A stretch of DNA of 64,000 nt, from NCBI GenBank assembly GCA_032622095.1, contig CP136066.1, positions 104,371,319-104,435,318 of the forward strand, written 5' to 3'. Below, piece by piece: positions 35,961 to 47,479 of the stretch; the stretch's first letter is position 1; each line of letters starts with the position of its first letter. The notes under the pieces are model-generated. The model searched no databases. It was not told the DNA's origin and was given only the letters and a program-made list of their open reading frames with translations. Origin of the DNA: Siphonodentalium dalli. Its lineage: Eukaryota; Mollusca; Scaphopoda; Gadilida; Siphonodentaliidae. Made by a program: the position numbers and the translations under genes.

Positions 35961-36490
35961 GCAAAAGGCTTCATGTGCTAGGCAAATAAATCAGCGCGGA
36001 CCCGGAAACTGGCATGGCTCCTTAGAACCTCCAAATTATGCAAACGAATTTGGTAAGAGGGATATAGTATAAATGGACACATTTCGCATAATGAACGATG
36101 GGAGATAAGAAACACGAATAGGGCAATACGTCACAAGAATTTATATTGTTTCTATCAGTTGTCGCGTTACCAAATCCGTAGTTACGATTACGGTTTCAAG
36201 AAGGGAAGCATGGGCAGGCAGGCTTTGCGTGCCCTCGTCGACGCTACTATTGACTATGACAATTTAAGTACAAACTAACAAGCAAATATAATGATATCGT
36301 TCTGATAGTGGCAAGAAGTTCGAACTATTTTCACACAAACGGGCTCGTAGTCGTAAATTGTGCGGAAATGTTTTTGGGCCATATGAAAATGTATGACTAC
36401 AATAAGCTATTCGCAATTCTTATCTGTCGACGTTCATTGTGCGAAAGGTACCACTGATAATATCTATGGAGATACAAATGACTTAGTCGG
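35961..36490. other. No recognised feature
   Basis: Between two pseudogenes; it may hold more of either one, but no word was recognisable. Confidence 0.4.
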
Positions 36491-36895
36491 TTGCTAACCC
36501 TTACGATCGGCAGATGTGTAGGTAAAATGAGGTTGGCGGCCCGTATGTTGTCCGGCTCATCAGGGAACATAGTACTGGAGATCTGTGCTACCGAACTACC
36601 GAAGCCATTATCAACCATCTTCCAGAAATTGTTAGATACCAACAAACTTCCAGCAGAATGGCCGAACGCAAATATCACACCAATATATAGAAAAAAGGCG
36701 ACGTGCGTCAAACCACCAACTACACACCCGTCTTTCTGACATCAGTTGCAGCAAAATCTTCAAACATATCATATGCATACATATCCGTAACCACCTAGAG
36801 AGACCTAGGCATAGGATTTCCTCCTAAGTTTTTTCAGAACTTGTCCCCCAATCCACTACATTTATGTTTAAATACGGACTTTATTTGACAATAAA
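36491..36895 (+). pseudogene. LINE reverse transcriptase finger-region fragment
   Basis: The frame from 36491 contains LSTIFQKLLDTNKLPAEWPN and then ANITPIYRKK, the segment before the RT active site in CR1/Jockey-type LINEs. Two frame changes later, a (T)NYTPVFLTSVAAK word and HIIC.HIRNHLE complete the usual NYRPVSLTSV..K..E.II...I..HLE block. Downstream, CTTGTCCCCCAATCC then TTTATGTTTAAATAC may be the LINE 3' end joined by an internal deletion. Confidence 0.78.
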
Positions 36896-37030
36896 TCTGT
36901 TTAAAAATCAAATATATCTTATGCATCTCCAGTCATATGATATTGCATGGGGGCTGGAGTCTCTGGACAGAGCCCTGCTTCACCATCGCTGTTTGCGACT
37001 TCCAAACATATATGGATGTCAGTTGTCCAA

Positions 37031-37439
37031 GGACCATTCATGGCAAATATAAGCTAAATATGATTGATAGTTCTTGCGAAGATATTTTAATAATTACTAT
37101 GGAGGAAAAGTGTCATGTCCCTGGCTACGCCCCTATTTTACCCAGTGGCTTCATTTGAACAATTGTGAATCTTAGTCGTATAAGGACCCTACATACCCAA
37201 TATAAGCTATATATGCCTGATGGTTCTTGAGAAGCCGTTTTAATAATTACTGTAAAAGGAAAGATGATTGTCCCTGACCCCGCCCCAATTTAACCTGGCG
37301 GCCCCATGTGAACAAATCCTAGTGACCTAGGACCTATCCCCACCAAATATGACCGAATTCAGCATTTGGTTCTGGAGAAGAAAACTGTTTAAAACTTATC
37401 ATATAGGGAAAGGGTCTTGGTGTTGAAGTTTAGCCATAA
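37031..37439 (+). repeat. Diverged tandem repeat, three units of ~150 bp
   Basis: The units start GGACC at about 37031, 37184 and 37330. Each has ATACCCAATATAAGCTA-like words, TTGGTTCTTGAGAAG, TTTTAATAATTACT and a GTCCCTG-CCCCGCCC block. The third is incomplete. The repeats are diverged, so the array is old. Confidence 0.75.
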
Positions 37440-38482
37440 TAGAATTTTTAATGATAGATCTCAGTGGCTCAGCGTATAAAATAACTCAATATGCGGACGA
37501 TACGACGCTGATACTTGATGGATCTAAGAATAGTGTACGCGAAGAAAAATTAGTCCTACGTGAATTCGCTCGAGCGTCTGGTCTACGTATACATCCAAAA
37601 AATGTCAAGTCGATTGGTTAGATCACCACCAAACGATATCAGACAATTCTTCGCAGACCTTAAAATACCTTTGGTAGACATTTTAAATTCCATTGGTATA
37701 CATTTTGACACGAAGCTCACAAACTTGAAAATAACTTATATTAACAAACTCGGAAGATGTCGACACAACCACACAAACTTGGAGACAGATTACTAACACC
37801 GATAGGGCGAATAACAGTGATTTTCCCAATCTGAACAACTTGCTACACAACTTAATTTGGAATCCTAACGCGACAGAATAAAACGGAGTTAATTATGTGA
37901 CGATCTATGCACATATACGGACTACGGATTATTACGGAGGCTTGAATATGGTAAACGCGGAAAAATTTGATAGCACCATGAAAATTGTAAGCATAATATG
38001 ACTAGTCACAATTCAAAACAATCATAATAGGCCCCCATCTGTAACGATGTCCCTATTATAAAAGACCCACTCTTCCTTATTTACCACATATGCTACATGC
38101 AAATTAAAATTGCATAGTTCACGATCCTTTTCTGGAGAAATTTATGCGACTAAATGATTCAGATAACAATCTTTTGACCTCAACTATTTGGAATAATACG
38201 AACATAAACATCGTAGGTACTTTCGTCTATTTTAAACCATGGAGAGATGCTGGGATAGATTTAATAAATGACAATTTTCATCAAAATTTGGAATTTTCAC
38301 ACATCGGAAACATTGAATTTTACATGTATCTTCAGCATATGCACCGATGTTATTACTATCAACAATCCATAGAGTCAAGATTTTCCCCAGCGAAATACCT
38401 CAATGAACATTATACATCAAGTGACGTGCCCTATCATTCCAGACAACTTAAACCCAATAATTCTTGCCAGTTATTCTGGTAA
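37440..38482 (+). pseudogene. Tx1/L1-like LINE remnant with YADD box
   Basis: Near 37465-37620 a frame reads YKITQYADDTTLILDGS and then a SGLRIHPKN word: the RT catalytic YADD box and the following helix as in Tx1/L1-like LINEs of aquatic invertebrates. Around 37780-37830 NRLLTPIGRITV matches the later R.LTPIGR....K word. At 38144-38482 the frame holds TIWNNTNINIVG and WRDAGIDLINDN, which match the C-terminal P.W.N..I.I..K.......W...GI..INDL region. Stops and frameshifts separate the blocks. Confidence 0.78.
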
Positions 38483-39390
38483 CAATGGTATCGAAATAAA
38501 AGATTAGGTCAAATCATGCAAAAAGTGGGAAGCCGAAATATACGAAAGTATATAAACTTGGGAATACTACTTTCGCTTGCCATTCCATGCTGCGTCCGAC
38601 ATGAAATAGCAATTATGTAGAATTAAGACAATAATTGTTTGCACTAACACATTTCTTAAAGTGGACAACATTCGAATCAATGCTAGTTACAATCTATGTT
38701 AAATGGCAAAAGAAATTATTTCGCACATTTCTGCGATTGTACATACGTTCAAACCTTAATCAAAGAGCTTAAGATATGGACAAGAAACAACCGATTGGTC
38801 GTGAATTTAACTTAACATTCATTTAATTTTCGTTATTAAAGCTGACCATGGTGATCACACAACCAAATTGGTCTTGCTCATGATGAAACATCACATTTAT
38901 AGGACAAAATTCACTCTCACCAGTTATCGCTTACGTCCTTTATTAGTTAAATATAGGTCTGAATGCGAAAATACACTGCCAAATTTGGCAAGATTTATCA
39001 GCGGTTTGGAAATAATTGGTCCCTTCTTGAAAAATTATTTGAACATATAGCAGTGATACAAACCTCTCGCTGCACCCGATAACATTGTATATATATATAT
39101 ATATATCCAATTGCCATGTGAGGTCACATCCACACAATATTAGTATGGAGGCCTCCAGATACGAATGTATAACCTGTCTAGCACATCGAATAGAAATTCA
39201 ACAAAGACCGTGCCAAACTATTGCTACATATAACACAAAACAACGTTCTTTTCACCTCGAACTTTAAACATGGTCGAACAGATAAGATAAATATAGTCCA
39301 GATAAACCGAGCGTTATACCACAACTAATGACAGCTCAGATGGTTAGATCAGTGGTAACCTATACAGTCTGGGACAGTGAAGATGGATGC
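38483..39390. other. No recognised gene; (TA)n tract at 39087-39107
   Basis: AT-rich. GCTCAGATGGTTAGATCAG near 39333 looks like a tRNA A box, but no B box or cloverleaf follows. A dinucleotide TA run is at 39087-39107. Confidence 0.45.
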
Positions 39391-40250
39391 CATGCGTCGC
39401 TTTAATCCTGGATAATCGAATGAATCAACATATACAGTAATGCCCTAATTAATCGACTCCATAGCCACAGCAGAGTTGTGGGTGGCTTCTCGTGTTTTGG
39501 TGGGGGGTATGGCTTGTTGCCATTCATCTGAGAGCTCTCGCCGAGAGCTTCCCGATGGATGGCGGCGGGCCATGTTTCCGACTGGGTCCTGAGGGGTTGC
39601 TCGTGCTAGATGCTAAATGGAAAAAATATACATGTATTTAATGCTAGAATCATACACAGAGAACCACTCCAGACATTTAAGATTCTGCGCATAAATAGAA
39701 AAGAGTTCTATGAATGACATGCGTCGCTTTAATCCTGGATACTCGAATGAATAATCATATACAGTAATGCCCTATTTAATCGACTCCATAGCCACGGCAG
39801 AGTTGTGGGTGGCTTCTCGGAATTTGGTTGGGGGTATGGCTTCTTGCCATTCATCTGAAATCTCTCGCCGAGAGCTTCCCGATGGATGGCGGCGGGCCAT
39901 GTTTCCGACTGGGTCCTGGGGGGTTGCTCGTGCTAGATGCTAAATGGAAAAAATATACATGTATTTAATGCTGGAATCATACACAGAGAACCACTCCAGA
40001 CATTTAAGATTCTGCGCATAAATAGAAAAAAGTTCTATGAATGCCATGCGTCGCTTTAATCCTGGATACTCGAATGAATAATCATATACAGTAATGCCCT
40101 ATTTAATCGACTCCATAGCCACGGCAGAGTTGTGGGTGGCTTCTCGGAATTTGGTTGGGGGTATGGCTTCTTGCCATTCATCTGAGAGCTTCCCGATGAA
40201 TGGCGGCGGGCCATGTTTCCGACTGGGTCCTGATGGGTCGCTCGTGGTTC
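39391..40250 (+). repeat. Tandem array, 327-bp unit, about 2.6 copies
   Basis: Units start CATGCGTCGCTTTAATCCTGG at 39391, 39718 and 40045, each exactly 327 bp apart. The third lacks about 20 bases around the CTCTCGCCGAGAGCTTCCCG palindrome and diverges after about 40248. Copies differ by only a few changes by eye. An open frame at 40099-40323 (minus) comes from the GC-rich half of the unit and is not a supported gene. Confidence 0.93.
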
Positions 40251-40331
40251 TGCTGTGGCTGCGAGGGCTATTGCAATGGTCGATTTGGTAAAGCCAGGTC
40301 CATAACACTATGCGCACAGCCAATTATTAGT

Positions 40332-40364
40332 ATTTTTTAATTTAATTTTTTTTTTTAAATAATA

Positions 40365-40404
<40 letters not shown>

Positions 40405-40408
40405 TTTG
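40332..40408. repeat. (AT)n and poly-T low-complexity tract
   Basis: A T-rich block, an AT dinucleotide run (about 40361-40386) and a run of 21 T. Confidence 0.95.
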
Positions 40409-41119
40409 CTCTCTTAATATGAAATTATTCGATTACTTTTGAAAAAGATGATACTTTATCTGAGTACCTTAAACTTATACATAACTATGATATTCAACGC
40501 TCTATTATAATTGATATATATATGTTCTTTGTTTATACGTGCACTAGATATTTAGAATTTTCCATATTGGCCTACCATCATACACTCATGAATCGTGATG
40601 AATGGCATACACTGCCGTATTACCTTATATCTACATGTAAGTAGTACAAATGAATCTACATATACATGAATACAAATTCCATGATGGGTCACAAAATATT
40701 TTGTTTTACTGACTATTACACAACACACCATGTATACCAGACTTAAACTGGATGGTGCTTTATTGTAGAAAAATTACCCATAATATGAAATGTGCCACTT
40801 TAACTGTGAATGTATGAATGAATTGACACATACGTACTATAACTAATGTATGTACAAATTACTAGTGTTTAGATTATAGATAAAATGTCTCCTGATGGCT
40901 TACATGTAGGCCCCTTTATATATACCCTTAGATATGCGGATTAATCAGCACATACATGTACACATCCCATGATGTGTCATAAAAGTTTATGTATGACACG
41001 TGTCACTGTATTGGAATCACACTCAAAGCATTATGTCAGACTTAGAACCCTGCTTTAATATAGATTTTTTTCATAAATGGCATGTGCCAACTACCCCTTA
41101 CTACATACATATAGGCCTA
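40409..41119. other. AT-rich, no recognised feature
   Basis: Contains repeated TACATGTA-type words and no coding frame of note. Confidence 0.5.
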
Positions 41120-41330
41120 CACATACATAATGTATAGCATTTTTAAAGCGCCTTATCCCATGAGGCCCAAAGCGCTCAATGATACAACAGATGACCGAGC
41201 TCCAGCACATTTAAACACATATACGCATGTACACACAAACAATAACTACAATGAAATAAATCAAACAATTCATATACAAATCAGGATGAAGGCTGTGTGT
41301 ATTGTATAAAACAATGCAGGAAATGTGTGC

Positions 41331-42887
41331 TCAGCTTTGGTCGTCGTCGTTGCCATAGTGAAGTTTAAACAGATACGTTTTGAGTTCTGTTTTGAAAGAG
41401 TCCAAAGTAGCAAAATTCCTAAGTGTAAGCGGGAGTGAATTCCAAAGGTTTGGGCCGTAGCATTCAAAAGATCGACTACCATAATTAACAAGGTCACGTT
41501 TGGGGACAGCAAGTAATATTTTATCAGCTGACCTTAAGCCTGGTTTACCAGGTACATATCATGAAAGAAGAGATTTGATATATACAGGGAGGGGCGAGAG
41601 ACAGTCAAATTTCTTACAACATAAGACAGCAATTTTATAGTCAATGCGGGCTTGAATTGGTAGCCAGTGCAGTTCTTTGAACATTGGTGTCAGGTCTGAA
41701 AATTTAGGCTTCTTAAGAATCACACGAGCAGCAATGTTCATCATACGTTGAAGTTTATCAATTTCTGTCTTTGGTAAGCCAGCCAGAAGTGGGTTACAGT
41801 AGTCAATCTTGGAAAGAACAAATGACGAAACAAGAGTTTTAGCAGCATCGGTGGTTATGAATGGCCTGATGTGAGAAATTCTCCTTATATCCAGAAATAG
41901 ACTTCTGCATAAATTGTTTATGTACACTTCCATTGACAGAGTACTGTCCAGGTGAATGCCCAGAAATCTGGCACACGACGATGGCTTTATGTCGGAATCA
42001 CCTATACGAATGCAGTCCAAAGGGGTGTTCTTAATTCTGTGATCAGTTCCAAATAACATTATCTCGGTTTTGTCATCATTTAAACACAGTTGGTTTGCGC
42101 CCATCCAGTTCTTCACTGCCGTTATACATTGCTGCATTTCTGAGATATTGTTTGCGAACTCTGATGGTGAGCTGGGCGTATAAATCAGTGTATCGTCTGC
42201 GTACATGTGGTATTGTAGATTTCTCTGTGTGATGATTTGCCCCAATGGCTTAGTGTACATGAGATAGAGCACGGGCCCAAGGACTGATCCCTGGGGGACA
42301 CCAAAGGATAGTTCATATGGTTTGGAACAGAATTCTCCACAGTGAACAGTCTGGATTCTGCCTGATAGATATGACTTGAACCATTGGAGAACTTTCCCTG
42401 AAATTCCGAATGTTTTGTTAAGGCGTGAAATTATGATGTTGTGATCCAAAGTATCAAAGGCAGCAGAGAGGTCGAGAAATGAGGCTATAGTGACATTGTG
42501 GTCATCTGCTGCACAAAGCAAGTCGTTGGTGACGCGGACAAGTGCAGTTTCCGTACTGTGGTGTCGTCGATAAGCTGATTGGAAAGGTTCATTCATGTCA
42601 TTATCCTCCATATGTTGTCTGAGTTGATAGAGTACCACGCGCTCAAGAAGCTTGGATATAAAAGGAAGGTTAGAAACAGGTCTATAGTTCTTGAGATTGT
42701 TCCTATCCATGTTTGGCTTTTTCAGCAATGGTTTAACCACAGCTTGTTTGAAGCAAGTGGGAACTATACCGTCTTCCAGGGATGTATTCACTATCCTCGT
42801 AAGAAAAGTTACTAGTTGGTCGTTATGCTGTTTAAGAATAAGTGATGGTACAGGATCCAGAGAACACGATTTTGATGGCATCGACAT
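41331..42887 (-). pseudogene. L2/CR1-like LINE ORF2, reverse transcriptase part
   Basis: The minus-strand frame carries the RT blocks in order: KSCSLDPVPS, NYRPVSNLPFISKLLE, HHSTETALVRV, FLDLSAAFDTLDH, SFGVPQGSVLGP, the catalytic MYADDTLIY (about 42192-42203) and NQLCLNDDKTE, followed by the thumb. TGA at 41559-41561 interrupts it after YIKSLLS. The same frame then continues for 75 codons through SRSFECYGPNLWNSLPLTL, the conserved C-terminal tail, to a TGA at 41331-41333. The interruption is thus a single premature stop. Products would reverse-transcribe LINE RNA at the nicked target; this copy is disabled by its lesions. Confidence 0.95.
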
Positions 42888-44578
42888 GAGAACACGTTTG
42901 TTCCTGCGGACACTTGTTGTATATTCGCACGAATTTTGGTAACTTTGTCTTGGAAAAATGTGGCAAATGTTTCTGGGAGTGTATCCATGGGAATGTCACT
43001 AGGTAGAGTAGAACATTTACCTTTGCCCAGCATAGTGTTGGTAATGTTGAACAGTTTCTTGGTTGATTTGCAATTTGCTAATTGTTCACTATAAAAGTCA
43101 GATCTCGCATGCTTTATCAACTCGCTTACACATGTATTCATTTCCTTGAAAATTTCGCGGTGAACAGTTAATTTAGATTTTCTCCACATGCGCTCCACCT
43201 TTCTGCGTTCTCGTTTCTTATTCAAAATTTGGGAAGTTAGCCATGGTGCAGATGTCCTGTTGGTAATCTCACTTGTCATCGTGGGTGCATGCTTATTAAG
43301 AATAGAAGACAGCTGGTCATTGTAATAAACTGCCAAGTCGTTGCAGGAGTTCAAGTTTGTGGAAGATAGGAATGCTTCACGGATCTCCGATGAGAATTTA
43401 CTTAACACGATGCTTTTGAGATTCCTTGAAGTGACTTTACGTTTGGGTGCAACAGGTTTCACATTCCGGAAAGAAAATTCAATCAGGAAGTGGTCAGAAA
43501 CGGCTTTATCAGAGACCTGGAGACTGTTAATTTTCATGGTGTTTTCTTTTATAATCACCCAGTCAAGTGTGTGTAGTGAACGATGAGTCGGTGACGTTAT
43601 GATCTGTGTGAAGCCAAATTTATCCATGAGTTCTCTTACACAATTTACATTGCTGTCAGATATTGATTCAAAATGTAGATTAATGTCACCTAGGATGAAT
43701 GAATGTCCATCTGTTAAACTATATGCCGTGAGTAAGGCTTTGAAATCTTTGACGAATTTCGGAGTTTTTAGCTTGTTCTTTTTACTCGGTGGAGGTCTGT
43801 AAATACACACGAATGTTATGGGTCGAGAAGGTGTTCTAATAATAAATTCAGCAGCCTCGAATGTTGAATACTGTGTGATAACTTTCCAATTGACAGCAAA
43901 GTCTGATTTGTGTAACAAACCGATGCCCCCGCCAGTGCCCTTTCTTGGTGATGATATCATGTTATAGCCTACAGGTGTTGCTTGGCTAATCAGTGCTTCA
44001 TCCCCAGCAGGCATCAGCCAGGTTTCAGTTATGAAGAAGAAGTCACTTTTGCTATCAGCCACAAGATCGTTGATGGTGTGGACCTTGTTCCTGATAGATC
44101 GGGCATTTAAGAGGTTAATAACTATAGGATCCTCTTGGAGATGTGGTGTAGCTATTTCAACAAGAGTACTGTTGGTGTGTTTTGGTGATTTAGCACAATG
44201 ATGATGTTGGATAGCACTTCGAACATGTTCTGTATTCCATGGAATATTGTATGTCCTTGATGAGTCAAAAGTAGGGTGACAGAATTTTGGATCCAGGATA
44301 CGGTGTTTCTTCATCACCTTGAACAAGGAGGCTCTAGGCCGGTGTTGGTTGTGATTTGTTGTCTTGTTGATGGTGTGAAGTTCCTCAGACGTGTACACAA
44401 TGAAGCCCATGTTGGTAGTTGGCAGACAGGAAAGGTGTTTACAAAAACCAATTAGAGGTGTGAAATCAGAAGTGCTTGGTAACACTATACTAATCTGGAG
44501 TAGTAGGCCCTTTGTCTTTGGTGTAATCCAGTAATGGGTTGTGTAATCCAAGCTTGTGACACGTGTCATACATAACAT
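42888..44578 (-). pseudogene. L2/CR1-like LINE ORF2, endonuclease part
   Basis: The minus-strand frame opens with a Met at 44578. After about 150 poorly conserved residues, the apurinic-type endonuclease domain begins: VINLLNARSIRNKV (about 153-166), ITETW (about 183-187), FVCIYRPPPS, ILGDINLHF, the LDWVI word and SDHFLIEF (the catalytic SDH). It nicks target DNA to prime reverse transcription. A linker follows with FATFFQDKVTKIR. The sequence then changes frame near 42890 and lacks the short segment that normally joins this word to the SCSLDP box, so both a small deletion and a frameshift have occurred. Confidence 0.92.
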
Positions 44579-44620
44579 GTACTGTATACCTCTTTGTATT
44601 TACTGGAATCATGATATCAG

Positions 44621-45281
44621 TCAGTAATATTATCTTTCCACATTACTTGTATTTTTGTATATACTATATAGATAACCACAAATAAGATATTATAATATGT
44701 CAAAATGATAAAACAGAAGATATGCATTCATGTGCATGTACTCAGGTATATAAACATACACAACTTCTAATTGGCTATACCGGTATGTATAGTAATTATT
44801 AATACTTACTTCACATTATGGTAGCCTACATATTGTACATTACATTTGTTCTTAATGGACATGACTGAACCCGCGTACGCCTTCTGCTAATGATGTTTGC
44901 CAGTCTACTCAATACTGGGTCAATGGGTTAATCGCCTGCACTGGATGCATATTATAGCTACCACGTGTTTCAGTCGAATCCATTCTTATAGCATTGAAGG
45001 CATCATGAACTGTCTTGAACAACAAGTGCTTCACGTTTCCTCAATCCGAATGACTGAATGAATGTAAACTCAGAATAACTTTTATAACAAACGAGAATAG
45101 AAATTATCTCAAATTTGATGTCTTCCTTCCACACGACTCACGAGAGAGCGCAGCGAATTCACGAATGCGAGGTCGTCGAACTGACATTTGAGGCTGTGAC
45201 GTTTATTGTTATTGAAATAATTATGCCATGTTGTGGTACAGTCAGGTCCGAAACAGTATGAGCACAATTAAGTGCACTCCA
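44621..45281. other. No recognised feature
   Basis: AT-rich spacer between the L2/CR1-like element and the TTAA MITE. No coding block recognised. Confidence 0.45.
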
Positions 45282-45285
45282 TTAA

Positions 45286-45779
45286 AGGTACGGTTGGCCT
45301 TGGCGGTGGGTATCCTGTGAAAATATTTCCACCCGTCAAAAACCGCCACAAACAGAAAGAACATCAAAATGTAGACAGACTTTGTCCGAATACAAATAAG
45401 AAATATCGCATAAACAGTATGTTATTGTCAAATGTTTGACCATTGTTATGTAAACAAAAGCATAAAAAGTTACTTTTCTGGTGTTTGTTTATATTATGAT
45501 GGTAAACATAAAGAGCGTTCTTTGTTGGTGAATTCCTGATATGGAACTAATAAAGAGCGTTTATGCCATTTGTGTGTGATTAGCCAGTAGCATTGTGCTG
45601 TCTTCTGTAACACAATCAGGCTCTTGCTTACGTAAAATATAGTAGGTCTTTATGATAACATGCTGTTTACGTGATGGCCATGGTATATATGAACGAAACT
45701 GTATGCGTTTTAATGTTTTTCTGTTTACGGTGATTAGAACAAATATGAATATTTTCGACAACTAAGGCCTCACGTGCCT
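45286..45779. mobile_element. 494-bp TTAA-flanked MITE, copy 2
   Basis: TTAA at 45282-45285 and 45780-45783. Ends and length are identical to 14966-15459. Differences seen by eye: two adjacent bases near 45354, one near 45414 and one near 45625. It inserted between two LINEs in the same orientation as copy 1. Confidence 0.92.
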
Positions 45780-45783
45780 TTAA

Positions 45784-46322
45784 GACGAATTAATTAATTA
45801 ATTTAGACTTCTTTTGAAGACAAATTAGACTTTTTCAAAGATAATCAGAAGTCGGTGTATCATACATGTACATACACTCATGTATGCATTTTCGTGCTTT
45901 ATTCATAATACGTTCTTGTTTATGTATTTTCAATATATTGGCTTAGCCTACCCTCATGCATTTAGCCATAAAGGCCTATGTTTTATTGAGTTATCTCTTT
46001 ATATCATGCCGTGAGTTCTCGTTGCGAGTCAAGATAGACTGCATGCACGTCATGTCACAAATATGCATTTTTTGGCAATACTCACATGAGAAAATAATAC
46101 GTGGAACTTAGAATTTTAATTAACCGTCGACTGAATCGTACTCGATGACTTACCTTAAACATATATACCCGCCGAATACAACACATCATTAAAATAATAT
46201 GTACTTCATATTACGGTTAGCTCTAGTATCAATGCACGGACTATACATATTCATGCTTGCATCTTTAATTCATTCTGAAGTGGAGGGTATATATTTCATT
46301 CATTCCATTATAGGTCTTATCC
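45784..46322. other. No recognised gene; probable LINE leader near the end
   Basis: AT-rich. The last part may be the 5' UTR of the following LINE, but the boundary cannot be seen. Confidence 0.4.
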
Positions 46323-47479
46323 ATGGCTACACATAACGTAAATCTGAGTGAGGTTCGGGATTCTGATGAATATAACTTTACAATGAAATGGAACGAAGCG
46401 GAACAGGAAAATGACGATTATTTAAATTCTGCTATTAATACCTGCAATGAATGTGCATACATTTCACCATCACATGCTATAGATCAACCAAATAAAAAAT
46501 CTAAATTTTCAATATTCAGCCTCAACTGTCGAAGCATTAACGCGAATTTCGATTCATTGTGTAATCTCCTGTGCGACTTAAAGTCGAATAATAATTCATT
46601 CGACGTTATAGCTTTAACGGAAACATTCAAAATACGAAAACATCACACTTTCAAATACCGGGATATCACCCTATGGAATTCAAGTGTAGAGCTGACGACG
46701 ATGGTGGTAGAGGTGGTGTGTGCCTTTACATAACAGAATCAATCCACTATAAAAATCGACCCGACCTTAGTGAATGTATTCCACACGTGATAGAAACAAT
46801 ATTCGTGGAAATTAACCCAGGAAAAAATGACTCTCGGATAATCGGCTGCGTTTACAGACCAAAGGCCAACATTGATCAATTTTTGAAAAAAATCGACGAT
46901 ATTCTAGAAAAAATTAATAACCACAAATCATATATATCAGGAGACTTTAATATTGACCTCCTCAATTTCAACTCGCATACAAAAACGAATGATTTCATAA
47001 ATAACATTTTCACAAGAGGATTCGTGCCAAGGATAACTAAACCCACTCGAATGACTGATCATTCAGCAACTCTTATCGATAATATATATACCAATAATCT
47101 ACACGGCGAATGTAAATCTGATATAATCACATGCGATGTATCCGATCACTTCGGCATATTTTATTCAGAATCTAACCAAAAGAGACAAAACAGCACCAAT
47201 AATAACGAAACTATCACTAATCAAAGAAGTTTTAGTCCTGATAACATAATTAGATTTAAAAATCTCTTAAAATCTTGTACCTTTAACTCCGTCACATCTT
47301 GTAGAAGTGTCGACCAAGCATATGAAATCTTCTTAGATATCTATATGAATACATATGAACTAGCTTTCCCCATCAAAAGTCGACATATACCCAAAAAATT
47401 CATAAAAAGCGAACCTTGGATGACATCTGGATTGATTAAGTCAAGTATGTTAAGAACCAGCTATATTTATGCAAATTGA
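46323..47479 (+). pseudogene. LINE ORF2, endonuclease part
   Basis: The first frame (46323-46733) has FSIFSLNCRSINANFDSL and ALTETF, the first endonuclease motifs. A frameshift near 46680 passes to the frame ending at 47479, with GGVCLYITESIHY, GCVYRPK, YISGDFNIDLL, DHSATLIDNIYTN and SDHFGIFYS (catalytic SDH). The order and spacing are those of the apurinic-type endonuclease of Jockey/CR1-group LINEs. The N-terminal ~60 residues before SLNCRS are acidic and not recognised. Confidence 0.93.

Larger units (their letters stand above)
41120..44620 (-). mobile_element. L2/CR1-like non-LTR retrotransposon, near complete
   Basis: On the minus strand the order is endonuclease, reverse transcriptase, C-terminal tail and a short 3' UTR. 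The 3' UTR contains a GAGCGCTTTGGGCCTC word, then GGATAAGGCGCTTTAAAA, the conserved GCGCTTT...AAGGCGCT end of L2/CR1-type elements. The 3' boundary near 41120 and the 5' boundary near 44620 are estimates; no target duplication was found. Two lesions are visible: a frame change near 42890 and an in-frame TGA at 41559-41561. Otherwise the element is well preserved and so relatively young. Confidence 0.93.

Noticed and set aside
39327-39400. tRNA-like A box (GCTCAGATGGTTAGATCAG)
   Set aside because: No matching B box or cloverleaf follows; at most a decayed tRNA-derived SINE head.
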